Assembly: GCA_943737045.1 (NCBI GenBank)
Contig: CALSFV010000115.1
Location: forward strand, 124,001-188,000
Direction: 5' to 3'
Length of the DNA stretch: 64,000 bases
From: Parapristionchus giblindavisi
Taxonomy: Eukaryota > Nematoda > Chromadorea > Rhabditida > Diplogasteridae
Position 1 is the stretch's first letter. Each line of letters starts with the position of its first letter. The notes below the pieces were generated by a model that saw only the letters and a list, made by a program, of their open reading frames with translations, searched no databases and had not been told where the DNA came from. This document shows positions 43,662 to 57,347 of this stretch, piece after piece. Position numbers and translations under genes: made by a program.

Positions 43662-44080
43662 TTTCTTCTATATTATTCACTCAGTTGACTTCTTAAATGA
43701 GAATAGGATTCTTACTAATCTAAAATAACAAACAAATAACATCGCTACTTGAAATACGCTACCGAAAGCGTAAAAATAAATTTTAATGAAAAAATAAAAG
43801 TCATCACGTAAGAAATAAGAAACATGACATGTTTGAACTACCGTAATTTATAAGCGATTATTTTGAATTAACGGACTCCCGAGTGGAAGCTTTAATTAAG
43901 TATTTTTCAAATAAAAATATTTTATGAGTGGATGCGAGCATTTCGTTTCGCACAATTTATTGATTGTTTTGCTCCTTTTAAGTAGATCACTTAGCTTATT
44001 GTATACGGTTCAGGTCACATCTATTATAGGTCATCTTAACTAGACGTACTAAGCTAATTCCTAGTACTTCTCTTATCATC
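43662..44080. promoter_or_regulatory. Divergent promoter region, p47 and hnRNP
   Basis: A 419-bp spacer separates the start codons of p47 (-) and the hnRNP gene (+). No TATA box or GC box is obvious; part may be 5' untranslated sequence. No repeat is seen in it, unlike the flanking introns. Confidence 0.45.
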
Positions 44081-45904
<1,824 letters not shown>

Positions 45905-46014
45905 TATTTTATTCCTTCCTATACCAGATACTCAATTCTGACACGGATTTGAATTCAACGTTGTTCGAGACGCTTTATCTGTATTGAATGTTGACGTTGA
46001 GATATTTTCTGTCT

Positions 46015-46020
46015 AATAAA
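46015..46020 (+). terminator. AATAAA polyadenylation signal of hnRNP gene
   Basis: Canonical hexamer 110 bp after the hnRNP stop codon and about 90 bp before the Hikeshi start. Confidence 0.6.
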
Positions 46021-46107
46021 TTATGAACAATGTATTTCCATATGTGTTCTGCAGAGTTTGAAGTCTCCATACTACCTCGAGAGGGTAATTGGTATATGTA
46101 AATAGTA

Positions 46108-47020
46108 ATGGTTGAGATGTCGGGTATGTTTGGATTATTAGTAGCTGGACGACTTGTTCAAACAGATTTCACTGTTGTAAGCGAGACTGAAGTCGTCATA
46201 GAAATACCTGATGCAGATTCTATTAACCACGTAGTTTTATTTTTAACTGGAAATATCCCATTCCCTGAAGGAACGGGAGGAGCAGGTTTGTTTTATAGAA
46301 TTAGAATGATTTAACCAACATGATCCTTTCAATTAGTATATATCCGTTGGCCGGGTGAAGGAGGTTCATCTAATTGGCATCATCTTGGAGTAATATGTAA
46401 TGAGAAACCAAGTGTGATATACAAAGTAGCTAAATTAAACAAAACATCGTCCACATCACAGAATATGTTTGCGTCTACTATGGAAGTATCTGCCCATGGA
46501 TCGGTATAAATGAAACGAATGATGTGAATGATGACACTGACACTGTACTCATATAGGCTCAATTAGGAATTCAAGTAGAGAGTTTGGATTCGTTGGCTGG
46601 AAAGACTCCTGCACAAGGAACAGCAGCTGCTCAACAGGTATTATATATTCATTCAATACATGCTTATTTTGGAGATTAAATGATAATCATGTAGACTAGA
46701 TAGAGTATTGTATCTATTGGTATGTATTTGCAGTCAAGTATGGTGGAACTAGCAGAGAAACTAGCTCGATGGGTTGTCCATTATGCGGAATCCTATGCAA
46801 TCAAAGTACCTAATGGTGAAGGCCGAATGATAGAAATGGTTCCATTGACTGCTATTCATGATTGGTTAACAACATTCTCAAGAAGGTTAGATATCAAAAT
46901 AGTGTAACGTTCTTTCATATTCGATAGCAGTCAATACGATCAATCAAATAATTCAAAAATGAATGTTCTTTCAGGTTCCAGCAAAATCCTTATTTCTGGC
47001 GCACACTTAACTACTCATAG
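46108..47020 (+). CDS. HIKESHI: Hikeshi (HSP70 nuclear import carrier)
   Basis: Carries HSP70s through nuclear pores on heat stress by binding FG nucleoporins. Exons 46108-46285, 46337-46503, 46557-46637, 46734-46885, 46975-47020 join in phase (207 residues; human protein 197). Conserved segments: [13 protein letters not shown] at the N terminus, [33 protein letters not shown], and C-terminal [18 protein letters not shown]. The first ATG gives six residues before MFG; the ATG at 46126 is the family's usual start, so either may be used. The gene follows the hnRNP gene by about 200 bp on the same strand. Confidence 0.93.
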
Positions 47021-47180
47021 AAACCATATATTGTTTATTTTGTTGTTATATTATACATATCAAATTAGATTTGTGCATGTTTGCACTCACACATGACGGG
47101 TTATTACTTTATAAATTCTTTCACTTAAATTGACAAGACTTTGAACTACCAACAAAAGAAAGAACAACGAATACCTAAAA

Positions 47181-49253
47181 TTATAATGATTGTATATGTT
47201 GACATCCAACAAGATGTTGAGAATGATGAGATCCCTATAAAAGTACGGTTTCATAAAGTAGTCACTACCGTAATCTCACCTTTTGTGATTTATCATTTTC
47301 CATTTTAACTATTCCCGATCCAAATTGCATAGCTTGTTTCGGTGCAGAATTAGGGGCAGATAGTATAGATAATGCCTTTAGATGATTAAAATAAATGAGC
47401 GAAATGTAAATGATATTACCTCTCGAATAATCTTCTTCTCTCCAATTCCTCTTGGTTTTGATAGATCTACTTTATCTTCTATTGGTAAACTATTAGCCCA
47501 TTGAACGAGATCATCATATAGAAATGGTGATCTATAATATATACTTTCAATCATATCATATTATAGTTGTAATACTTTATATGAACTCCACATAATAGGC
47601 CAACTCTAGCATCTCTTCCTCCATTTCTAACTCCTAATCTTCTCAATTCAGCTTCACATTCTTCTACTATTCCATATGAATTACCATCTCTTTCGAATCT
47701 TAATATATGGATGAATAGATGATGATACTGTATCATTGATACATTATCATAGTCGTACCTATTTCTATGTCTTGCATATCCAGCAAATAGTTCATCTGCT
47801 CCACTTCCCATTAATCGTATTTTCGAAGATACTCTACAATTATGTTAATTGAATGATTAAATGTCTACAGTAACCTACTCAATATCCTCTCCAGTATCAT
47901 AATCGATTCCTTTTCCTCGTAAAGCAAAGAATAGAACAGACGCAATTGATTCATCAAGTACAGTAGTAGATGGATGGACAATAAAAGGAATGAATAGACT
48001 ACGTGCACTTCGTAATGTACTTGGTGGAACATTCACTAATACTAAACGAATATTCTGTGTAGGACAATGATGACGAAGATACTCTAGTCCTTCTATTGCA
48101 CGTGATCGATCAGCGGCGCGAGATAATGACTAAACGATTTTGAATGATTAGTTTATGTTATAGTGTTGTACCTTATCGTTCTCTCCAAATGCTACATTAA
48201 TAAGATCGATATTAGAATTAGATGGTAGAACATCCATGGTAAGACGAGCAATGAGAAGTGAATCAACACCACCTAGAGATTGTATATTAATATCATCATA
48301 ATGAATAGATAGTGTAATCACCCGAGAAACAGATACCAACTGAAGTTGAATCAATTGGAAGAAGTTGACGGATACATGCCCTTAGTCTAGTATTCAGCAT
48401 ATGGGATACGGTAGGATGTACTGATTTTAATTCACGAGAAATCTAAAATGAAGATATAATGATAGGTTAACAAGTGATAGATAATACAGTAATCAATGAA
48501 TCCTTATTGATTAAATGATGAAGATGTGATTGAGAGAATAGAGAACTCCAAGGATGATCAATATTATCAGGATATGGATGAATGAATGAATAGTAGTGAA
48601 GGGATGACAGCATACTATCTATGTTGATCACACTCACTTGACCATATGGTAAGTCATACCAGGTGGTCTGAATAAGTACTTTCTGTGATTACTCTAACTA
48701 CAAAAGTTTACATTTGACGGCCTACCAGTGTATGATAGAGTGAGAGAATTAGAAGAACATGAGAAAAGAATACTTAATCGACCGAAAACATCACGTCCAA
48801 CGTATAGCTTTTTTCTTTTGCACTAAGAAAGAATATAAATATAGTTACAGTATAAAACACAAACATCGAAGTAAATGATACTCCATGAACAGCTCATCTT
48901 AACAATCGTATCAATAACATCTTCATCACATTCGAATAGTTGTAGATCACCAATGGCTGGAAAGAACAGATTATCTTCACATCAGATATTGATAGATACT
49001 AACAAGGCCCGGGTAGATCAGAGACTACTTCTAACAAATCTTCTCTTATCTCTTCTTCTTCTATTATTAAGTTAATCAAATTATATACATCATCCTGTAA
49101 ATGTTATCACTGTGTTTGTCGACAGTGTGTGAGCCAAACCTTATATTGATCTGATACTTGATCTTTCCATTGGTCTTCTTTCAATACGTTCGATAATGAC
49201 TTAAATCTTGATTTGAAAAATTTTCCTTCTCGAATAGTATAAGAAACGTCCAT
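47181..49253 (-). CDS. ASNSD1: Asparagine synthetase domain-containing protein 1
   Basis: Exons in order: 49140-49253, 49004-49094, 48865-48956, 48712-48822, 48488-48667, 48322-48442, 48172-48272, 47879-48129, 47759-47833, 47576-47698, 47420-47531, 47280-47375, 47181-47234; all phases close (506 residues). The synthetase PP-loop reads FSGGVDS across exons 6-7. GSGADELFAGYARHRNR is in exon 9 and PRGIGEKKIIRE and KQAMQFGSGIVKME are near the C terminus. The N-terminal glutaminase-like part contains YVGRDVFGRLS and WYDLPYG, but the protein starts MDVSYTIREGKFF rather than the usual MCGI, so the Cys2 nucleophile is missing in this model. Biochemical function of the family is not well established. 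Confidence 0.9.
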
Positions 49254-49394
49254 CGTCTATGTCACTCTTCTGAATTTGCCCAATGTAGAAAATTTCGATT
49301 AAAATAATTTTAAAAAATTGCAAAAAAAATCACGATGGAATCTGCATTTTCAGTGGAGCCGTGAATTGGTGCAAATTTGTCTGTGAAGTAGTCA
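49254..49394. promoter_or_regulatory. Bidirectional promoter region, ASNSD1 and MED9-like
   Basis: Only 141 bp separate the start codons of the two divergent genes, so they must share promoter sequence. No clear TATA or GC box is visible. Confidence 0.6.
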
Positions 49395-49895
49395 ATGTCG
49401 CCAGCCTCGTATGAATCTTTTTTTTTTTGAAATCATTCATATTTTCTCTTTTTTTTTAAATTGGTGGCTAAGCATCTCATTACAGGTTTTGCATGAATAG
49501 TAACCTCGTGAACAACGATATCGTCAAGCAACAAGTTCAAAAAATCGATAACACATACGCTGCTCTTCACAGTCTCATATCCGCGTAATTTTTTTGAAAC
49601 ATTCTTTTTTTATTCAAAGATCTTAAGGTGTGAAAAGGGATCTGTAGCTGATTTAAATCAGAAACTTCGTACATTTGAACAAACGCTGGTGGAAGTACAA
49701 AGAGTGAGAGCCAGTCTAAGTGTAAGTTTTAGTTAATTGAATATTTGTTTATTTCACAACATTCAGAATCTGAAGGATAAGAAGGACACACAGATCGATA
49801 AGATAGCTGATTTGAGAAGACAAATTGTATTGAAAGATGAGCTCATCGATTCCTTCGGAAGAGTCGACGTCATCACTCCGAGAACAAGTTGTTAA
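49395..49895 (+). CDS. MED9: MED9-like mediator subunit (coiled-coil)
   Basis: Exons 49395-49408, 49486-49584, 49628-49721, 49767-49895 join in phase (111 residues). The protein is entirely helical-looking: IVKQQVQKIDNTYAALHSLI, DLNQKLRTFEQTLVEVQRV, then IADLRRQIVLKDELIDSF. The length and the final segment (leucine-spaced helix ending with LRRQIVLKDELIDSF, compare LREQ..KNELLQKY in MED9) suggest mediator middle-module subunit 9. Similarity is weak and by eye, so another small coiled-coil protein remains possible. The frame ends in PRTSC and TAA. Confidence 0.55.
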
Positions 49896-50179
49896 TTTTA
49901 TTTTGTTTATTATATATTGGGAGTCGTTGGCCACTAGTTTTATCCATTTGGGGGACCGGGGCCGAAACTCTGAATCGGTGTAATTTAAATATTTTAGTTG
50001 AACAATTTCATTTATTATTTTAACACAACAATCTAGAAAAGATTTCTCTTTGTTCCCTATTTAATTAGCATCATTGATTCCTTCTCAAAGTTTCCAGCAT
50101 TTTACATATTAGTATGTGTTACATGTGATGACATAGATTTATACTCATTGAGAAAAAAGGTGATGATAATTTTTTTTAG

Positions 50180-50833
50180 AAAAATGAAACCGCGAAAGAG
50201 GTAGAAGTGAAGAAGAACGCCACTAATATCTCATGTAATCTATGTGGATCTCTTATTCTTAGGTTAGAAACTCTCATTAATCATGTTCCCAAGATGTTGA
50301 ATTTTGATCTTTCAAAATACATGTCATACGTGGCCAACAATAAATCTTTGAGCGGAAAAGCATCTATGGCGCTTCCAAGGTGCCTTAGTAAACAAATTTT
50401 TTTCAAAAAAATTCAAATTTGCTAAACTATTATTTAGGTAGTGAAACTAAGCCCAGAGAAATTATGACCATACCTAAACGTCTATCCTCACTATTTGTGT
50501 CGAATATTTATTATATTTAAAGGGCTGGTGATTCAAAGTGGATTGAAGGTGAAGAGAGATCTATACCATTAGCAAGACAACAAAAGGGGGTTAGTACACA
50601 AATGGAGAAGCTGGAAGGGTGGTATGTTCATTTCATACTATAATTGATTCATTTTCTGATTGTTGTTTAGGTGGACAGTAGTAGATATGTTTACATTCGA
50701 GAATGTTGGATTCACAAATTCAATGGATGGAATGAGATATCTTACTTGTGCTGATTGTGATTATGGTCCAATTGGAATAGTTATTCAAGGTGGTCTACAT
50801 ATTGTAGCTCCGTCTAGAGTTAAAATGGAATAA
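50180..50833 (+). CDS. RABIF: RABIF/MSS4, Rab-interacting zinc-binding factor (start not found)
   Basis: MSS4 binds nucleotide-free exocytic Rab GTPases and acts as a weak exchange factor or chaperone. Exons 50180-50262, 50353-50379 (27-base micro-exon), 50523-50621 and 50671-50833 join in phase (123 residues seen). Two zinc-binding pairs are present: CNLCGS in the first exon and CADCDYGPIG in the last. The signature WWTVVDMFTFENVGFT is unmistakable. The frame entering the first exon has no ATG after its acceptor (TTTTTTTAG), so a 5' exon ending at a codon boundary is missing; joining to the MED9-like gene upstream would break phase. Confidence 0.85.
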
Positions 50834-51084
50834 TTCATTCAATCAATACTATATACATACTCTATCGCCTTATAATAAGAATACTTGCATGATAATCCCT
50901 TAGATTATTGATTATTCTTAAGCTATTTACATTCCTTTATTATTGTGATGATAAACAATTTGTAATTTACATTTATCTTGTCGATTTGAATGTTGCGTTC
51001 GTTTCGCATCTAATGGTACCTTTCATATTTTATATTTATTTATTATATATTTAAAGTTATGAGAGAGATTATTGTTAAATTGAG

Positions 51085-54000
51085 ATGTCAGATGAGAAGG
51101 AAGAAGCAGCAGTTGTATTAGGAACAACAGTTGAAGAACCTTTAGATCTTATTCGTTTATCTCTCGATGAAAGAGTTTATGTTAAGATGAGAAATGATAG
51201 AGAGGTATCCTTATACTTTATTCATTCCCATCCTATCGTTACTCAACAGATCCCATTATACTCTTTCGTAGAGTTACCCGACCAATGCTGCAATATACAT
51301 ATCTAGTATATTGATGTAGTAATGAGAGACGTATGATTATCTCATACTCCTATCTTTACTTTATAATTATATACTTATTAAGAGATTAGATGATTGTAGG
51401 TTAGAGGAAGACTTCATGCATTCGATCAACATCTCAATATGGTATTATCTCAGGTATATATCATTCGAATAATCAATATCTTATTCATCAATGCTTTTCA
51501 CAAAATTAATCAATCCCATAGTGTATCTAAAAAAATTAATTTTATTTAATATAATTAATTTTGTTAAGAAAAAAAAACATTGTGTATATAATATAGATTT
51601 CTTAGTACGAAATTGTAAAATGCGATCATTATCCATGGTTAAATATCATTCTGATAAAAAGAAGCGATTAAAATCATTTGAAGGAAAAATTGAGAATTGC
51701 GTGTCTATGTTGTATACAGTGTAGCATAAAAGTCATCAGACACTTTTTCATTTTTTATAACTTTTGATCTAGGAAAGCAATCAAGCTGATCTTTTGAGTC
51801 AATGTACAGAATTTATCAAGGGATACAACCATGATGTGTTGGTGTAATTAAATTAGTTCACTGTTGCATAGTAATGATGCTATCGAAATACTTTTTTTGA
51901 AAAATTACATTTCTTTGGTGAAAGGCCCTGTTCTTCTGAAACACTGAGAGTGTAAACATATACTAGGGCTGCACAGTCAAACAATCAGGAATGTCTCCGA
52001 TTAGGATTTCAAGCTTTTAGCAGGGTTGCAACTTTGACCCCCAAGCTTTATAACTCATCTTCTAGATGTGCTAACGACCCGTTCTAAGTGCTAAAATGAT
52101 GCTAGTGGAAAGTAATGTTAATCCCCAGATTACGGTAGTCAAAGCTCGACATTTGCCCTCAGTGCATAAAATATTTTTTTTGAAGGAGTACTGAATTTGA
52201 GACCCTACCGTTCAGAGGGCAGGTATTCTAAAAATATGGTTCCTGCGCAAGCAGCTTTGCAATGTCTCATATATTTATTTCCCTTATTTTGGTTTGGTTC
52301 CGATTCCTTTTAGACCCGTAGCAAAAGTTATGCTGAGGTCTACTCGGTGCGCGCTCTTGCGCTTTCCCTCTCACTTCTGTCGTTCCCGGTCCTATATTGA
52401 TGAAATCTTTTCTCTTCAAAGCACCTATGCATGTTAGAGATATTCACAAAAGTTTTCACACTATTGCTGAACTTCGATCTTTGATCTTTGTATGTTGATC
52501 TTTGATCGCTGAAACCGAGTAGACCTCATCACAACTTTTGCTACGGGTCTGAGAGGAATCGGAACTAAACCAAAATAAGGGAAATAAATATATGATATAT
52601 TGCAAAGCTTCCTGCGGAGGAACCATAATTTTAGAAGACAAGCCCTCTGAACGGTAGGGTCTCAAAATCACTCCATCCGAAAAAAATATTTTCATGCCCT
52701 GTGGGCGAATGAAGAGCTATGACTACCATGATCTGAGAATAAACATCGCTCATCACTAGTATCATTTTGGCACCTTGAACGGGTCGTTAGCACATCTAGA
52801 AGCCGAGTTATAAATTTTGGGGCCGAAGTTGCAATCCTGCTATAGCTTGAAATCGGAATCGGAGATATTCCGGATTGTTTGACTGTGCAGCCCTAGTATA
52901 TGTTTACACTCTCACAGTGTTTCAGAAGAACAGGGCCTTTCACCAAAGAAATGTAATTTTTCAAAAAAAGTATTTCGATAGCATCATTACTATGCAACAG
53001 TGAACTATTTTAATTACACAAACACATCATGGCTGCATCCCTTGATAAATTCTGTACGACTCAAAAGATCAGCTTGATTGCTTTCCTGGATCAAAAGTTA
53101 TAAAAAAAACGAAAAAGTGTCCGATGACTTTTAGGCTACACTGCATAAAGCACTATCTGAGAGAATTCAATAACTGGAATATTTTTTGCTATCGATGAAA
53201 AATGAATTTTTCTGTTTTATGTGTGATAATTACAGGCTCCATGAGTGAAGTACACTGGTACTTGGAAATTGCTTCCAATTGAAAATTCGCTTCAGGGGGT
53301 GACCACACAACGGTTTGGCGCCTTTTCCTAAAAAGTTTATTTCGAATCCAATCGATGCGGGAGTGAGCTCAATCGAAACCTTAGCTAATTCTAAGAAACT
53401 ATTGTCTAGGTGAGTTTTTTGATCAACGGACAACGAAGGCTGGAATTGGGAATTTTCGAAAAAAATTCACATTTAATTAATTTTCACTATTTCACCATAA
53501 CAAGCCTACAACTTTTTATTTGCTCAATCGCTTCTAAATAGCATAACACATCTTCAGTTTGAAAATCATAATTTAAAAAAAATACATATTATGTGAAAAA
53601 ATCGTTTTTATAACGAAAATCGTAATTATGGTGTGCACCTACAGTAATCACTAATCGGTTAATTTGGAAATTTGGTAGTTTTAAACATATTTCACCGATG
53701 TTCTTGACATGACTGAGGTATATAACTACTCCTCGTCTTCGGAGTGCACCTATTCCCAGGTGCCGATTTCGCTGAAAATTAACCTTTTTCGTAAATTGAT
53801 CACTATTTCGTTGTTTGATATCCATTATCGATAAAAATTGGATCACTATACCATGGTATCATCTATACAAACATACTAAAAAATGAAGAGAAACGGTTGA
53901 CTGGGAAGAAAGTTATTCCTGAAAAACCAAAATATCATAGAATATTGATCCGCACTGTACAGTGCAGGTGCACTCCGAAGACGAGGAGCAGTTATATACC

Positions 54001-56853
54001 TCAGTCATGTCAAGAACATCGGTGAAATATGTTTAAAACTACCAAATTTCCAAATTGACCGATTAGGGATTACTGTAGGTGCACACCATAATTACGATTT
54101 TCGTTATAAAAACGATTTTTTCACATAATATGTATTTTTTAAAAATTATGATTTTCAAACTGAAGATGTGTTATGATATTTAGAAGCGATTGAGCAAATA
54201 AAAAGTTGTAGGCTTGTTATGGTGAAATAGTGAAAATTAATTAAATGTGAATTTTTTTTCGAAAATTCCCAATTCCAGCCTTCGTTGTCCGTTGATCAAA
54301 AAACTCACCTAGACAATAGTTTCTTAGAATTCGCTAAGGTTTCGATTGAGCCCAATCCCGCATCGATTGGATTCGAAACTTTTTAGGAAAAGGCGCCAAA
54401 CCGTTGTGTGGTCACCCTGAAGCGAATTTTCAATTGGAAGCAATTTCGAAGTACCGGTGTACTTCACTCATGGAGCCTGTAATTATCACACATAAAACAG
54501 GAAAATTCATTTTTCATCGATACCGCACATATGTCGATTTTCTAAGATAGCGTGATGTATGTGTGTTGTGTGAGAGATTGACTATCTTTCTCTTCTCTGG
54601 ATGTATATGATAGAGTAGATGAGATATAGAGGAATCATTTAATCTATTCTCTATTCCTTTTTCTCCAGCTACTGTATACGTGTAGTACGGTATGATATTG
54701 TGAAAACGGAAAGATCATCTGATTTTGATTAGATGCTTGAAAAATTTCCTCAAACCCTATTAAATTAGCATATCAGGTGTTGTATTCGGTTCCAATTTAA
54801 AGGGTATGAGAGGCCCTTCTTTTTTGTTACTGAATTCTTCTTTTAAATCGCTTTATTAGGATTACTGTAGAATGAACTAAATATGACTTTGATATTGTGG
54901 ACACTATAATTCATCCTTAAACAATACACAGACAGAACTAGCAATAAGGTGCAAAACTAACGAGATTTAGATATAATACATTTGTAGTTAATTCTCGTGT
55001 AATTTCAATAAAATTATTCTGTCAAATTAATTGTAATATCTGATGAAGCATACATTATAGTTATAACACGCATGTCGCGTAAGGTTCGAATAAACGATGG
55101 CACATTGAAAAATTCGAAAATGAGCAGAGGTCATTTTTTGGTAGTCCATAGGGTCCCTAACAACATGGCTCGAGCTTTTTTCATATCTTCATTTTCAACG
55201 TCGAGAGACGACGTCAAAGTTTCTTGACGCCGAAATCAGCCCACTTTGGAGCTCTGTAGCTCTTCGATGCGTGGTTTTGGTATCGAGTCGTCAACAGAAG
55301 AATTTCCTGAAATGTCAAGGAGAATACACCAGCATCATTGGCCGATCGATATTTTAAATAGTATTTTTGTAAATAGATTTTGTTGTATAGCTTTCGTAAA
55401 AATATATGGGCCGAAATTTTTCAATAGCTCATTCGACAGAGCTCGACGAGAGGATTTCAATGGTATGCTGAACGTATACTTTATCTATATGCGCTCGAAA
55501 GTTATGATCATTTCAAGGTTTTAATTGCGTCCCATCGCACGAGAGAAGAGTGACGCGGCCAGTGATCTACCCACTCATGTGCTCCCTGTGAACAATGCGC
55601 TCATTTTAATTTGTTTCACTGTTGCTCTAGTAAATCTCCAAGTTATTATTGATAATTTTCTAATAGTCATTTATATAATTTAATTCATAATTCACAACCA
55701 ATCGATGAATATTGCACACCATGAATGCATATTACAATAAGAATACAGAGAGGAGTAAAATTCACAAAAATATTTCATAACACTCTTCCTCGACTACAAT
55801 CCTAATGAAGCCATCTTCGGGTTTTCCTAGAATCCCCTCATCCTCGTTATCTCCCTACTCGAAGACGTCATAGTCCATCTCCGAGTCCTTCGACTCTTCT
55901 TTTCTTGGTCGATCCACTGGTCGATCGAACACTCGACTTCGTCCCAGTGCTCTTTGGATACAATTGGGACCATGTTAAACTCTGACAGAGCTTTATCGAA
56001 AACATTTAGACATTTAAAAAACAGCAAAAGAAAACTGCGGCAAGGGGGGATCGAACCCCTGACAGTCAAAAGTAAATAACGACATCTTATCCACTACACC
56101 ACACACTGTTGGTTGGAAGGTTGATAGACGAGTTTACCAACTAATCCGTATGTATTGTGTAGAAATCCACACGAATTTCTAGATAAAAAAATATTGAAAC
56201 GCTCATAACTTTCGAGCGCATATAGATAAAGTATACGTTCAGCATACCGTTGAAATTCTCTCGTCGAGATCTGTCGAATGATCTATTGAAAAATTTCGGC
56301 CCATATATTTTTACGAAAACTATACAACAAAATCTATTTACAAAAATACTATTTAAAATATCGATCGGCCAATGATGCAGGTGCATTCTCCTTGACATTT
56401 CATGAAATTCTTCTGTTGACGACTCGATACCAAAACCACACATCGAAGAGCTACAGAGCTCCAAAGTTGGCTGATTTCGGCGTCAAAAAACTTTGACGTC
56501 GTCTCTCGACGTTGAAATTGAAGATATGAAAAAAGCTCGAGCCATGTTGTTAGGGACCCTATGGACTACCAAAAAATGCATTAATATGTGGGGGTCAAAA
56601 AATGTGCCAAACACCCAAAGATTTTACTCGATTCTTAAGCGACACGCGTGATAAGTAGTTGTCAAATATTAATAATAAGTATATTGATTGATTATTGAAT
56701 ATTGTTTAGGTAGAAGAGACAGTGACAACAGTAGAGATGGATGAAGAATCATTTGAACAAGTATATCGACAGACTAAAAGAAGTATTCCTATGTTATTTG
56801 TAAGAGGAGATTGTGTTATTCTTGTGAGTCCTCCTATGAGAGGAAGTTCATAA
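51085..56853 (+). CDS. LSM3: U6 snRNA-associated Sm-like protein LSM3
   Basis: Subunit of the LSm1-7 decapping and LSm2-8 U6 snRNP rings. Exons 51085-51204, 51400-51453 and 56710-56853 join in phase (105 residues; human 102). Sm1 motif: [20 protein letters not shown] then [19 protein letters not shown]. The middle acidic segment is [20 protein letters not shown]; Sm2 motif: [15 protein letters not shown]. Intron 2 is 5.26 kb for a 105-residue protein and is filled by three successive foldback elements. Confidence 0.96.
51717..53143. mobile_element. Foldback element A in LSM3 intron, CAGTGTAGC ends
   Basis: Ends CAGTGTAGCATAAAAGTCAT and its near complement; TA precedes the left end and CA follows the right, so a TA duplication with one change is likely. 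Arms 51717-52350 and 52508-53143; the 160-bp centre contains two GATCTTTGATC motifs (52476-52512). Tc1/mariner-like end sequence. No transposase frame. Confidence 0.8.
53190..54522. mobile_element. Foldback element B in LSM3 intron
   Basis: Inverted arms of about 570 bp from ATCGATGAAAAATGAATTTT to its complement, with a 200-bp centre. Open frames on both strands mirror each other and are arm artefacts. The target duplication is not clear. Confidence 0.75.
55066..56656. mobile_element. Foldback element C with tRNA-like module and acidic ORF remnant
   Basis: Arms of about 430-500 bp match inverted, starting near CGCATGTCGCGTAAGG on the left and ending near CTTAAGCGACACGCG on the right. The centre on the minus strand has a tRNA-like module (56041-56108) with an A box from TGTGGTGTAGTGGATAAGA and a B box GGTTCGATCCC, followed by coding-like sequence [28 protein letters not shown], then in another frame [14 protein letters not shown]. 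This is the same order as in FB3: module, then an ALS(E/D)F-like segment and acidic stretch. Confidence 0.75.
56041..56108 (-). other. tRNA-like pol III module
   Basis: Best-preserved tRNA-like sequence of the window. It shows TGGTGTAGTGGATAAGA (A-box and D-arm-like) and CAGGGGTTCGATCCCCCCTT (T-arm-like, paired stem GGGG/CCCC). Acceptor-stem halves do not pair convincingly and the anticodon arm is irregular, so it is more likely a SINE head than a functional tRNA gene. Confidence 0.5.
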
Positions 56854-57246
56854 CTTATATTCATACCTATATCATACCATTCACAATCATGTTGTCTTTA
56901 TCTTTTCATCTCGATAAATATATTTCATTTGTATTTGAGTCTATCAATGATTCATTGTAAAGATGAATGATGTCTCATTCTCTAATGAAAACTAACGACT
57001 TGTTTGAGAAGAAAGAAAGAAAGAATACGGTAGATGAAGATGAATGAAACTAGTTCTTAGTCTCATAAGGATGACATCTTTAAATGAAATAGTATAAATG
57101 AGATTGAAATGTCTATCTACTTTATAGGATTGACTCTAGAGAGAGATAATCTATTCATATTAACAAAAGAGATCGGAAAGATAAAATACTGTGAATAGTT
57201 ATAACCAGTCATCTATTCAATGTCTATCTCTTCAATACGATCAAGT
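56854..57246. other. LSM3-Pax intergenic, no gene seen
   Basis: AT-rich sequence between the LSM3 stop and the Pax promoter motifs. No polyadenylation hexamer or repeat stands out. Confidence 0.5.
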
Positions 57247-57250
57247 GACT

Positions 57251-57294
57251 CCGCCCCTTTAGTCTTCTCTTATTGGTTATAATGAAAGGGGCGG
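57251..57294 (+). promoter_or_regulatory. Pax promoter: inverted GC boxes around CCAAT box
   Basis: CCGCCCCTTT (57251-57260) and its exact inverse AAAGGGGCGG (57285-57294) flank ATTGG (reverse CCAAT box, 57272-57276) and TATAAT (57278-57283), 54-97 bp upstream of the Pax start codon. GC boxes are very unusual in this AT-rich window, so this is a strong core-promoter candidate. Confidence 0.6.
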
Positions 57295-57347
57295 GACTTC
57301 GTTGTGGTCCGTCAACGATGCGAGTCTTACTGGCTGAATGAACAAGG

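Noticed and set aside
49767..50262. MED9-MSS4 fusion protein
   Set aside because: The only candidate donor (GTTGTT at 49887) leaves phase 1 while the MSS4 exon enters at phase 0, and the MED9 frame has its own TAA.
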